The notes beneath the pieces are model-generated. The model ran no database searches, was not told the DNA's origin, and saw only the letters and a program-made list of their open reading frames with translations. From Flaveria trinervia (taxonomy: Eukaryota > Streptophyta > Magnoliopsida > Asterales > Asteraceae), in NCBI GenBank assembly GCA_025506515.1, contig CM046447.1:83402037-83466036 (forward strand): DNA of 64,000 nt, given 5' to 3'. Made by a program: the position numbers and the translations under genes. Below, one piece after another: positions 34,390 to 45,659 of the stretch (position 1 is the first letter of the stretch; the number at the start of each line of letters is the position of its first letter).

Positions 34390-35243
34390 TGCAAGATCGG
34401 TTTATATCACTAAACATTTGGTTTTCTCTCAAACTCACTTAAACAACACTCGGATGAAAGGAAAGTCTCTAAGATTTAATAATAATATAATAAGTAATAA
34501 TAGAACACAAGAAGTAATTTTCAAGGTACTTGCATATATTGCTTCTTAACTCAAATATTACAAGACTCTTACAAGCATACTGTTATGAGTTACAATGAGA
34601 AACTATATATAATACTACCTACAGCCGGATATACTTTGAGACCAGCTAGAATCCTCTAACTAAAGCAAATACTACAAAGCTATAGTTAAGGTATCTTAGA
34701 TAAAGTCTTATCTGAGATATGGTAGTTAGGACATGTCCCTGACTTACCTTTTGTCACCAACTAAAGTTGGTAACTTGTACTAACATAAAAGTGAACAGTG
34801 GAATAAAGTATGTTCAACTACATGGCCATTTGAGAAAACGCCATACAGTATCAGAGGTCTGCAGCGAAGTGTCAGAGACCATACTTACGTCCACTGGTTC
34901 ATAGCAGTGTCTTTCGGAGGTTAAAAGGCTTCGGAAGAACAAGTACTTCCGAAGCCACTTACACTTCGGAAGAGGCTACTTCTTCCGAGGCTTGAGGACT
35001 TCTTTTCTTCTTATTTTGGAAGTAGTCTTCTGATTTTTTCTTCTTAGACTTGATCTTCAGAAGTAAGTTCTTTAACTTTGGAAGTAGAGTTTGTCTTCGG
35101 AAGTTGATCTTTCACTCTGTCTTCGAAAGAACTCTACTTCCTTTGGAAGTTCCACACTTGGCTTCGAAAGCCTTTGTAAGTAGCACCAAATTTTGTCTGT
35201 GTGACTTGGTTTTGGTTGCACCAGCCTTCTTCTTGATCCAACA
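34390..35243 (-). repeat. 3' LTR of Sirevirus 2
   Basis: 854 bp copy of the 5' LTR. Exact CTTCGGAAG or CTTCCGAAG sites are at 34929-34937, 34946-34954, 34964-34972 and 35095-35103. The adjoining purine tract (minus strand AGGGAGAGTT, about 35244-35254) is the plus-strand primer for second-strand synthesis. Confidence 0.9.
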
Positions 35244-35299
35244 AACTCTCCCTAGGCTGATGCTACCAAAACCTCACTTGTTTCTACTCCTCAAAACCA

Positions 35300-38200
35300 T
35301 CAGCACCAAGGAGAGTAAATATTTGTCAGTTTCCTTGTTCTTCTCTGATGTGGTGCTGAGAAGCTTGTACAGATATTAGTTGACAGGAACTCCAGTCAGT
35401 CACCCTGAATGATATGTACCCTTTGTTATGACCCTCTGAAAAGAGTTTGTTGATGGGAGCTATAATCATATTCCTATCTAACTATAGTTTTTAATTCAGG
35501 ACCCTCCACCATCTGTAGAAAGGTTGTGCCCTTGGTGGGAGGTCTATCCTGTCTTCCTTTCTTCTCAACTTCAACTCTTCTTCAATCTTAGCTTTTGCAG
35601 TTAACTCAGCAAGATGAAGACTGCTGAGATGATTTCTGATGTGAGCAGCAGTTTCAAAGTTTAAAGGATTAGAGAATGGTTTCTCTGCTAACTCAGCAAT
35701 ATCAAACCTACTAGAGTGTAGCAGGGAGGTGGCATTCAGCCTGTTGACTTCACCATTCTCTCTTTCCACAACAAGGTTATGAGTAGCTTCATCGAACCTC
35801 CACTAGATTATTTTCTTTCTAGGCATAAGAGACTGACTAGGAATCTTGTCCTCTTTCTTTCTATCCAGTAGAGTCACCGGCTTCCTTCTTAGTATCTTCT
35901 CTTCATCATTTAATGAGTCTGAGTTGAGGCCTAGAAGTTCTGCAGCATGGTCCAGTGTTCCTCTGGGCAGATCAAGAAATTGATCTCTTGTGAGGGAACG
36001 CGAAGATTCATCAACATAGGTTAGGTTGACAGAGTCTTCCTCACAGGAGATGTCGCTCAAAGTTGTGCAGTTGGTGAGCTTAGTCTTGATTTCCTTAAAC
36101 TCCTCAAGGGAGAGATGTTTGGAAGGCTGAGGGGATGGCTTGGAAGTTTGTTGGGTAGGATGTGGTGTAGTGGTTCTGGTAAGTGTTTTGGGTTGAAAGA
36201 TGGGTAGTTTGGGTGGTTGAGAAGAGGAAGTGGATGAGGGTAAAGGTGTGGGTTCAGGAGTGTAAGGTTCAATTTTGATGGTGAATAAAGAGGGAATTGG
36301 TTCCGGTTGGGTTGAGTGGTTGGTGTGAAGGTCATCCCTTGTACCATTCTGTACATCTCTCTCTTTTTCCCCAAACGAATATCAGCCTTGATTTCACTGA
36401 CTATTTGTTGGAGTGTCCTTTCAGACATGGGACCCACCTGCCTTCCAGAGAAGCCGTGAGCCCGAAGATAGTCTTTCATGCAGGCTTTCTCACATATCTT
36501 CTTGGTTGCAGTGATCCTTGACTCTTCTTCTTCCTTCTTCTTCTTCTCCCTCAACTTCTCTTTTGCAGCTCTTTTTCTCTCTTTCTCCAATTGTTCCTGC
36601 TCTTTGTTTAAGATCCATAGGATCGTTTCATCATTTTGTGGAGATAGCTCTTGAAGAGAGAAACCTCTGGAGGTTAGGAAGGCTATCCTTTCCCTCCTGA
36701 GCTGCATGTCAGCTTCCCTCTGTTCCTTTTCTCTTTCTTCCTCTAAGGCCAACCGTGCTGCTTCCTGTTGCAGACTGGTTGCCTTTTCCAGTTCCACCAA
36801 CTCCTTTAATGGTAGAAGGAGTGTTTTCTTCATTGGTAGCTCCAAGCTTGATTAGCTGGTCAATGATCTCCGCTCTCCTTTTGTTGTTGACTGCCTCCTG
36901 GTTGGCTGCAGTTGCTTTTGTACTGGCAGCTAATAGCTTTCCAGTTGGAAGTCTTCCTTTTCTCTTTAGATTTCAATCTTCTCCTCTCCCTGAAGCTCTT
37001 TCATAGTCATTTTCTCTTTCCTTTGTTATCTTTTAAAGAGCTTGACTTGGTGGTTCTTAGAGAGTGGATCCGGATTGCGAGAGAGGCAGAGAGGGTGTCT
37101 GAACAAGAGGTTGATCCAGAAAGTCCTCGCTATTCACCTCAGATGCTAGCTCTAGAATTGCATCTGTGATGATTAGTTCCTCGGATAGTGAGAACAGTCC
37201 TTCCACAGCTTCCATTTCAGCTTCAGAAGATTCAGCTTGTTCTTCTGAGGCTTTAACTTCAGCTTTAGAAGTTTGAGGGGGTGCAAATTTTGTCCCAACT
37301 GTTTTAGTTGCTAGGCCATCAGTCTTCATTTCCCCTTCGAATTAAATCTCAGGTTCCATATGGACCTTAGGTTGACCAACTTCTTCCACAGTGGTAGAAG
37401 GTGCACTTAGCCTCTGAAGCTCTTTAGCTCCAAACTACATCATGCTGTATCGGGGCTTGGCTGATCAAGAGAGGATCTCAATAGAAACTTGGTGAAGAGT
37501 CTGTAGAGATCTTTGAGCATCCTTTGGTGAATTTGCAGTACAACTTGGGATGGCTCAGAGAAAGTTATGATGGGAGCCGAATATTTGGAAGTTAAAGTTT
37601 GGCTCTGTGGTTCCTCAGATGCTTGTCGCTGAACACTCTCCCCCTTTTTGGTAGCATTATCTTGAGAGCTAGATGAGTTGGAGGAAGAGGTCAAGGAGAC
37701 CTAAACATGTACATGCCTAACAGATCTCTTAATCTATTTCTCAGCTAGTTGAGCCTTGAGATTGTCAATCTCAAGTTGCTGAGTGACAGACCTTTCTTCT
37801 AAAGTCCTAACCTCGGATTCAAGGTTGGAGACTTTAGATAGTAGGTCTTGAATGGAGAGTTGCATACTTCTTCATCTTCTTTTGAAGAATCATGGGAAGA
37901 TGAGGTAACATACCTAGTATGTTCAGCCTCACCACCAGATGTGGTTTCTTGGCACCCTGGTTTCCCCTGCTTAATGATGTCTCTTTCAGAGTCATCAAAA
38001 GGCATGGTTGCCACAGATTCAGTCTCAGAAATGTTACCATTATCCATAAGATCCATTGAGGCACCTTTTGTAGTGGTAGCTGAATCTACATGAGTCCCCT
38101 CCACATTAGTAGGACTCACCTCAGTAAGGGTTTGCTGATGGGGGTTGGAGATAAGATGTCTCTCTAGGATCTATTGATCTTGGAGAGGGTGTTGTAGATC

Positions 38201-39413
38201 AACTTCATTACCATGGAGGGATGTAATCTCTTCATCAGTTTTGAAGAGAAGGTTAGTGAAAGATAAGGAGGTTAAGCCTACTGACCCGGGACCTTGGTCA
38301 ATGTCTACAGGCATTGATCCTCTGGTGGGGTTGTCCCTTGTTGGCTGCTTAGAGGAGTGTAAATACTCACCCTAAGGGCTTTCAGATTGGGTAGTGGGCT
38401 CATGGGTTTGAGATTGAGTAGACTCAAGACCCATATTGAGGTCAATGGTGAAGGATGGTGAGACCTCAGGTTGAGTGGGAGCCCAATGTTCCACTCTAGC
38501 CTTTTTAGGTTGAATAGGAAGAGCGTGTTCAATTAGAGTAAATTGAACAAGGGTTCGTTTGGGTCGTCTTTGGTAGGTGATGGTGATGGGAAGAGAAGGT
38601 AAAATTGGCATTATGGGGGCAGTTTCTGGTGTGGGTTCATCACCTGTGGGTTCAACAGGGATGTCACCAGGAGCTATTTGCTCAGTCATACCTGGAAGTA
38701 GAGAAGTGTACCTTCCAGCGAAGTTGGTGGACACCTTCTTTAGAGTTTTGAATATGGTAGGCCTCATTTGAGGGACAGGCAGAGTGGCTGCACAGACAAG
38801 CCAACTCTGGTCCAGCTCACAGTTGATGATGTGTTGAAGAAATCTGGAATACATAAAGAATGTTTCCCTCTGAACATTTCCAATAAGATTGGTCAGCACA
38901 AATCTTGAGTAGTTGAAGCGGAGGCCTCTCACTAATCCATGAACTAAGCACCCTAGTTTATACGGGATTTGGTCCCATCCCTCAGATTTGTTTGACATAC
39001 AGTGAAGGATAACGTGTAGGAGGAACTTCCAGTTGTAGGAGAAGTTGAATTGTAGACAGTCGACCTGCTGACGTCTCCACCATATCCCATGAGGATGTAG
39101 GTGCTATCTAAATCTGCTTTTGGGAACTCTGTGGGTGCACCCTCATCATGAAGCTCGAGATGCTCCCTGATAAGTTGTTCAGTGATGACCAACTCTTGGC
39201 CACAAATGCGGGATCGTATCACATGAACCCCATTTAAGGTTTCAACTTGACTATTATCTCAAAATTCAGCCATTTGATTGGAGTAAATAGTGGGATTAAC
39301 AGTTAGGGCTGTGTAATAGGATGATTGGTGAGAAAGAAGATGATTTCAGAAAAGTCCGCATCTCTTGAAGAGTCAAGAAGTGCGACTTGGTTGTGTTGAG
39401 GATTTAGGGCCAT
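35300..39413 (-). pseudogene. Env-position 3' ORF region of Sirevirus 2
   Basis: The start at 39413 (MALNPQHNQVALLDSS) matches the 3' ORF of Sirevirus 1. It is followed, across frame changes, by ELVITEQLIREHLELHDE (39190) and a 208-residue frame (38998-38372) with GWDQIPYKLGCLVHGLVRGL and YSRFLQHIINCELDQSW, then Pro/Ser/Thr-rich sequence. Farther on, 36845-36057 is strongly charged and coiled-coil-like (LEEEREKEQREADMQLRRER, EKERKRAAKEKLREKKKKEE). 36060-35803 and 35769-35491 continue as acidic/basic segments. Such long ORFs follow pol in Sireviruses; function is unknown, and no membrane anchor is evident in the readable parts. Confidence 0.65.
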
Positions 39414-39648
39414 TGAGGAAAGTTGAAGGTAGAAGAGTTTAAGCTTGGGTAAATTGGGGAGAAAGAGAACTTTTAGGGCTGTAAAAATTTGTGGTAAGAA
39501 GATGAGAGTGAATAGTTAGGATTATTTAAAGGAGGGTGAAATGGTGGTAATGGGGTTAGGATAAGGTGACGTGATGGTTTAGTGGATGAAGTGATAGGAG
39601 TGGTAAGGTTTAATTCAGTTAAATAATCTGACATGATTAACAAAATTT

Positions 39649-41457
39649 TTACTTTTTATAGTGTGGGGCCCCCGTTACACAGTAAAATCTCTCTTCCGAA
39701 TATAAAACATTTCCGAAGGTAATTTGTCCAATAGCGGTTATGAGATACTTAAATCTTTGTTCATCAAAAGCTTTGGTGAACAAATCAACATATTCTTCAT
39801 TTGAATCAACTTTCATTAGCTTAATCAGATTCTTCTCATGAATATCTCTAATGAAATGGTACCTGATATCAATATGCTTTGTCTTGGAGTGCTTCACCGG
39901 ATTTTCAGTGATGGATATAGCACTGTTGTTGTCAATATGGATAGGAGTACTCATAAAGTTGAATCCATAGTCTAACATCTGATTCTGAATCCACATCAGC
40001 TGAGCACAAAAACTTGCAATAGCAAGGTATTCAGCTTCAGCAGTAGATGTAAAGACACAGGATTGCTTTTTGCATTGCCATGAGATGATCCTTCCACCAA
40101 GAAATTGACATCCTCCTGATGTTGATTTCTTGTCAATGTTGTAGCCACCATAGTCACTGTCAGAGTATCCATAGAGATTAAAATCATTGTTCCTAGGATA
40201 CCAGAGACCTAGTTTAGGTGCTCCTTTGAGGTATTTGAGGATTCTCTTGGCAGCAGCTAGGTGAGACACCTTTGGAGCAGCCTGATATCTTGCACAAATG
40301 CAAGTTGCAAACATAATATCAGGTCTACTAGCTGTGAGATACATCAGAGAACCAATAATCGCCCTACACTGACGTTGATTAGTATCCTCCCCCTCAAGGT
40401 CAGGACAAAGATTATGGTTTCTGGGTATGGGTGTCTTGACTGGCTTACAATCTTTCATTTCAAATATTTCTAAGATGTCATTGACATACTTAGATTGATT
40501 GATGAAAAACCCTTCCTTCAGTTGCTTCACCTGAATTCCAAGGAAAAAATCCATTTTTCTCATGGAACTCATCTCAAAATTCTTCTTCATAATGCTTTCA
40601 AAGTCCTTACACATTTGGTCATTTGAAGAATCAAATATTTGTCATCAACATAGACTTGAACAAGCAAGATGTCCTTACTAGACTTCCTTATGAAGAGAGT
40701 CTTGTCAATGGTTCCTCTTGTGTAACCATTCTTCCAAAAAAACTGAGACAAAGTCTCATACCATAGCCTAGGCGCTTGGTGCAACCCAGATAGAGCTTTA
40801 TCCAATTTGCACACATAGTTAGAATGTTGTGGGTCTTCAAATCCTGGAGGCTGGCACACATACACTTCCCTATCTATATCCACATATACAAAGGCACACT
40901 TGACATCAAGCTGGTAGACAGTAAAGTTCTTGGATGCAGCATAAGCAAAGAAGATCCTAACTGCCTCAAGTCTTGCAACAGGTGCAAAGATATCAGTATA
41001 ATCAATTCCTTCCTATTGAGTGAATCCTTGAACTACCAGTCTTGTCTTGTTCTTGATAATAAAGCCTCTGTCATCTCTTTTGTTCCTGAAAAACCCATTT
41101 AGTGCCTCTAGGTACTTGACCAGATGGTAGCGGACATAGGTTCCAAACCTTTTGTCTCTTGAATTGAAGCAGCTCCTCTTGCATCGATTCAACCCAGCTA
41201 CTATCTTTCAAGGCATCTTCCACCTTCTTGGGTTCTATCTGGGATAAGAAGCATGAGTACAAGCATACATTCCCATGATGAGTGTGCCCTCTTGTTCTCA
41301 CACTTTCAAAGACATCCCCAATGATGTTCTCAACTGGATGAGTGTTGTGAATCCTTAAACAAGGAATCACTTCCGGTTGCAAAGATAAATCTAGATTAGA
41401 CATATTTTTCTTAGGAACAGGAACACTTTGTCCAGCTGTTGTTTCAAACTCATTCAT
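39649..41457 (-). pseudogene. Sirevirus 2 reverse transcriptase and RNase H
   Basis: RT starts near DSSWVESMQEELLQFKRQKVW and GTKWVF (41110). It changes frame at about 41075 and has an internal stop near 41013 (GFTQ-stop-EGIDY). It continues with AYAASKNFTVYQLDVKCAF, REVYVCQPPGFEDPQHSNYV and the catalytic VQVYVDD (near 40650). After another frame change, 40614-39649 is one 321-residue frame: EMSSMRKMDFFLGIQVKQL, IGSLMYLTASRPDIMFATCI, YSDSDYGGYNIDKKSTSGG, STAEAEYLAIASFCAQLMW, HIDNNSAISITENPVKHSKT and DLFTKAFDEQRFKYL. RNase H therefore looks nearly intact. Confidence 0.9.
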
Positions 41458-41459
41458 AA

Positions 41460-44400
41460 GGACTGATTGAATGAATGAGAAACATCATCAATTGATGGCT
41501 GTGAAGTAGCATTAATAGTTGAATGTTCCTTCAAAAAGCTACTTTCCTTAGCTTGGTGTTATGCTAGATCACCTGATGAGATTTGAGGATCAACAGGTGA
41601 TTCACTGGTTGAAGCTTCACTATTCCTTGATATAGTTATACTATCAGATTTGTAAATAGTGGAAGCTTGATTTATAGCAGCTCTTAGAGAACTTGGAAGA
41701 GTCTAGGTAGCTTAAATAGTTGATCAACATTAGTATCAGCATCATTTTGAGCGCCTATTCCAACTGAAACATTCTCATAAGAAGGTTTAGAATAGTTTGG
41801 AAACAATTCTAAATCAAAAATATGATCAGGGCCATTCCCCCTACACAAAGAGTGTGCTCATAACAACTATATTGGATGACTCCTCAAATTGTTGATTCTT
41901 GATGTTGTATACTCTATAAGCTTTAGAGCTAGAAGAGTATCCAACAAAGATAGCATCATCCGACTTTTTAGCAAGTTTTGCCAAATTGTCCTTTGTGTTA
42001 AGTATGGTACACCTGCTACCAAAGGACCTTAGAAAGCCAATGAACGGTGGCCTCTTGTTCCATAACTCATAGGGGTTTTTCTATGTGACTTAACTACAAA
42101 AACTCTGTTCAACACATAGCATGCAGTGCTAACTGCCTCTGCCCAGAATGTTAGAGGTAGTTTGGAATCAGCTAACATAGTTCGAGCAGCCTCAATAAAT
42201 GTCCTGTTCCACCTCTCAGCAACACCATTTTGTTGAGGAGTTCTAGGAGCACTGTATTGTCTGGCAATCCCTTTTAAGTTACAGAATGAGTCAAGAACGA
42301 AGTTCTTAAACTCAGTCCCTTGATCACTTCTAATAATCTTAACCTTGTGATAAATTTGATTTTCTATTTTAAGAATAAAAGACTTTAATGTTTTAGCAGT
42401 TCATCTTTAGTTCTTAAAAAAATACCCATGTAATCTTGTAAAATCATCAACTATCACAAGGCAGTATGATTTACTTTCAATGCTCATTATACTTATGGGA
42501 CCAAAAATGTGACATCCGGTAATTTTCCATTACCAAACTCCGTTAGTTCCGTTAAGTCTTGCATACACGTATCGTGAACACACACTAGTTGTCGTTGAAC
42601 GTTGGTAACTTAATAATAATAACCTATGATAAACAATGATAATCTAATTAATAAGTTTGATTATTAGTTGTGATTATGTGGTTCATGATTTTATAGAATT
42701 TTAAATGTTTGTTTTATAAATTTTACGCAATAATGCGACAACGTGTAATATATATTTCGTGTGTTGTGTGACTTGTTGTAAATGTTTAGAATTATTATTT
42801 TTGGTTAATAATACGTGTGTTGTGTGACTTGTTATAAAATATAATTAAAGGAGTTATTTTGTAAATACCTTTTAACCAAATATTTCCATAATTAACCCAA
42901 CCCTAGCCCCCAAACCCTCCATTCGGCCACAACCCTTCTCCCCACCCTCCCACATTGCGAAATAGATCCAAGAACACATACACAAGTCAAATTCCAAGTG
43001 GTTTCAAGTATTACAAGTTGATTTCAAGTGATAATCATCATCTAAACACATCTAAAGGTTAGTTTTGATTAGTTGTTCATGTTGATTGCTCTTGATGAAC
43101 CCTAATTACGAAATTGATGATGATTATATGAAATTGATGATTGTATGATGATTATATGATGTTAGTTAGGTTGTATGAATGCTAGATTATGTTGATTGTG
43201 CAAGAAATCTAGGGTTTGATCATCTAGTTCATACATTACCATAAGATGAAACTTTTTGTTCTTGAAATTCATGATTTGATGATGCTAAGATGTTAGATGT
43301 AATGCTTAGATGTTAGTTTAATTGAATTGTACAAGAAAATCCATGAAATTGTGATATTGATCATGACTTACTAAAAGTAGAAACTTTTGTATATGATGTT
43401 GAGAATTTGTATGTTTTGGAGGTGATTAGCATGTTAGAATGAATGCTATAAACTTGATTAGGTATATAATAGTTGAAATTATGGTTGAATTGGATGCTAG
43501 ACCACTTTTGGGTATTACTTTCCCAAAAGAAAAACTTTATTTTTGTAGAACTTTAGATGTGATGATTTGGGCATGCGTATGATGCTAAGATCATGTTAAA
43601 ATGATTGTGGATGATGTTTGATGTGTTAGAATATGTAATTGAGTTGTATGGATGCTTGTTGATCATGTATGAAGTATAGATTTTGATGATCATACATGAT
43701 GATAAATTATTGTTAGTGATTAGGAGACCATGATTGAGTTTGAAATTTGGTTGTCACTATATATGCTAGTAATGTGGTTATGATTATCATACACGCATGC
43801 AAATCCGAGGGTCCTACTTAGTAGGATTGGTAGGATTTAGGATGTGAGGTCGTGAGTGACTTCACATGGCATGTAGTGCATGATTAGACTTCACGTATGA
43901 TTTGTTTGATGTGATGTAATTATAATTTTTGAGCATGATGATTATTTGAGATTTGTATGAGTGTATTATAATTTAATGTGGTATGATGACCTAGGTAAAA
44001 CTTGGGTTGAATAATGTGATGCACATGGATATCTTACATGATATTCATGTATGATAAGTTGATTTGCATGATTAAACAATATTTCATCTAATATGTCACC
44101 AACGGGTCAAACGGATCAACTAGGTTAACCTAGGGTTGTTAAGTTTTTTGTTACACGTACTTATGTACTTGTGTGTTCTAGGTAACCTTTGAAGGGTTGT
44201 CTTTGTATCTATCACAAGTCGCTTTATTCTTTATCATTATACACTAGGTGAGTTCATGCCCCTCTATTTTATAAACCTTCTTGGAGGTAGCATACTTGTA
44301 CTCAAATGCTATTTTATTATTATAAGTTGTGTATGTATTAACATAGTGCTTAATACCTCGAAAATTTCTCACACTTTCAGATCATTAATAATGGTAACTA

Positions 44401-45657
44401 GCGGGAAATCTTGGGTAGTACTACTGGGTGTGACGAGCCCCACCTGTGCGACTCGAGGTCAAACGGGTGCAATATTGTCCTAAACACAAACATTGTCATG
44501 ACCTGGTAAGTCGTGACGGGAGGCAACAAACGCAACACAGTCAGCTTCGATTGCGAAATCACTATGGTTATTACTTGTGAATTTGACTAGCTATCTTATC
44601 TAATACACTTATTATGCTATACAATTGTTAATATTTATGATAAACCAAAAATCTTGAACTCACCAACCATTGTGTTGACATTTTTAGTATGCTATTCTCA
44701 GGTTGTTAACTCAGCTTGCCATTAGGAGCACAACACGGGTCTAGCATGCATCCTAAGGCTTTATTTCATAGACATATTTGTTTACCTTTTATTTATGAGA
44801 TTTGAACATTGGGATGGCGCGTGTTTTCCATATTATGCATTCATTTACTTTGGGTTGTCTTACTTACAAAATGCTTCCGCATGGTTTTAAACGTTTAAAC
44901 TTTGGTTGGTTTGTTTTGAATGTGGCATATAGTGTCGTCCTGAGTAACTAGTGACTGTGATCCTGATTTGTTCACACGCCTCGCGATAAAACTTCGCATG
45001 TGGATTTTGAGGGTGTGACAAAAAAGATCAATGTGTAATAAGTGTAATGGAGTAGTGATGGAGTTAACACTTTTAGATTTATGAGATGTCATGTGTTCCC
45101 TTTCAGGCATGCAACACAGTTATCTTTGCAGAAAATTCCTTTTTAGGGAAACCATGTACCAAGTTATTTTTAGCCAATTTGTTCATTGTCTTAAAATTTA
45201 CATGAAACATATGTTTATGTCAAAGTGTTGACTCATCACTATCAGCTTTGGAAAGAAAGCATGGTACTTCACCCACTAGGGAAGCATTGTTCATATCCAA
45301 CTTGTACATATCCCTTTTCCTGGGAGATCTAAGAAGCACCAATTTCGGAAGAATCATCATCCCTGGTTTGAGGATAATGCACTCATGTTCTGTAAAATCA
45401 TTTGATGCTTTTGATCACAAAATTGAGAAACACTTAACAGATTGTGTTCAAGCTGTTTGACAAAGTTAACTTTGTCAACTTTTAACTTCCCTTTGGATAT
45501 ACTCCCTCTGCTAGAAATATATCCTCCAGCCTCACCTCCAAATTGGACAGGACCTCCATCATTGTGTTAAAACTATTGAAGAAGAGATTTGTTCCCTATC
45601 ATGTGCCTGGAGCATCCACTATCTACAATCCAGACATCGTTGTTCTTGTCATATGGA
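41460..45657 (-). pseudogene. Sirevirus 2 protease and integrase, split by a solo LTR
   Basis: The protease box is intact here: VWIVDSGCSRHMIGNKSLL (about 45630-45590). The zinc-binding and linker part follows to 45026. The integrase core is cut inside the first catalytic Asp motif: HIDLF is left of the insertion in element order and GP continues from 42502. It resumes with SYCLVIVDDFTR, IIRSDQGTEFKNFV (near 42320) and QQNGVAERWNR (near 42230), so the D, D and E positions are all present. LTFWAEAVSTACYVLNRVFV and FVGYSSSSKAYRVYN follow to about 41900, then a low-similarity linker to RT. Stops occur around 42405 and 41835. Confidence 0.85.
42508..45020 (+). mobile_element. Solo LTR, TGTGACATCC family, copy 2
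   Basis: 2513 bp from TGTGACATCCGG to GAGGGTGTGACA, flanked by aaaaa (42503-42507 and 45021-45025). The homopolymer duplication alone is weak, but the interrupted integrase frame joins cleanly when the element and one aaaaa are removed. Its ends and many inner blocks match 6180-8917 in the same orientation, though the two copies differ considerably. No coding domain or second LTR is present. Confidence 0.88.
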
Positions 45658-45659
45658 TG

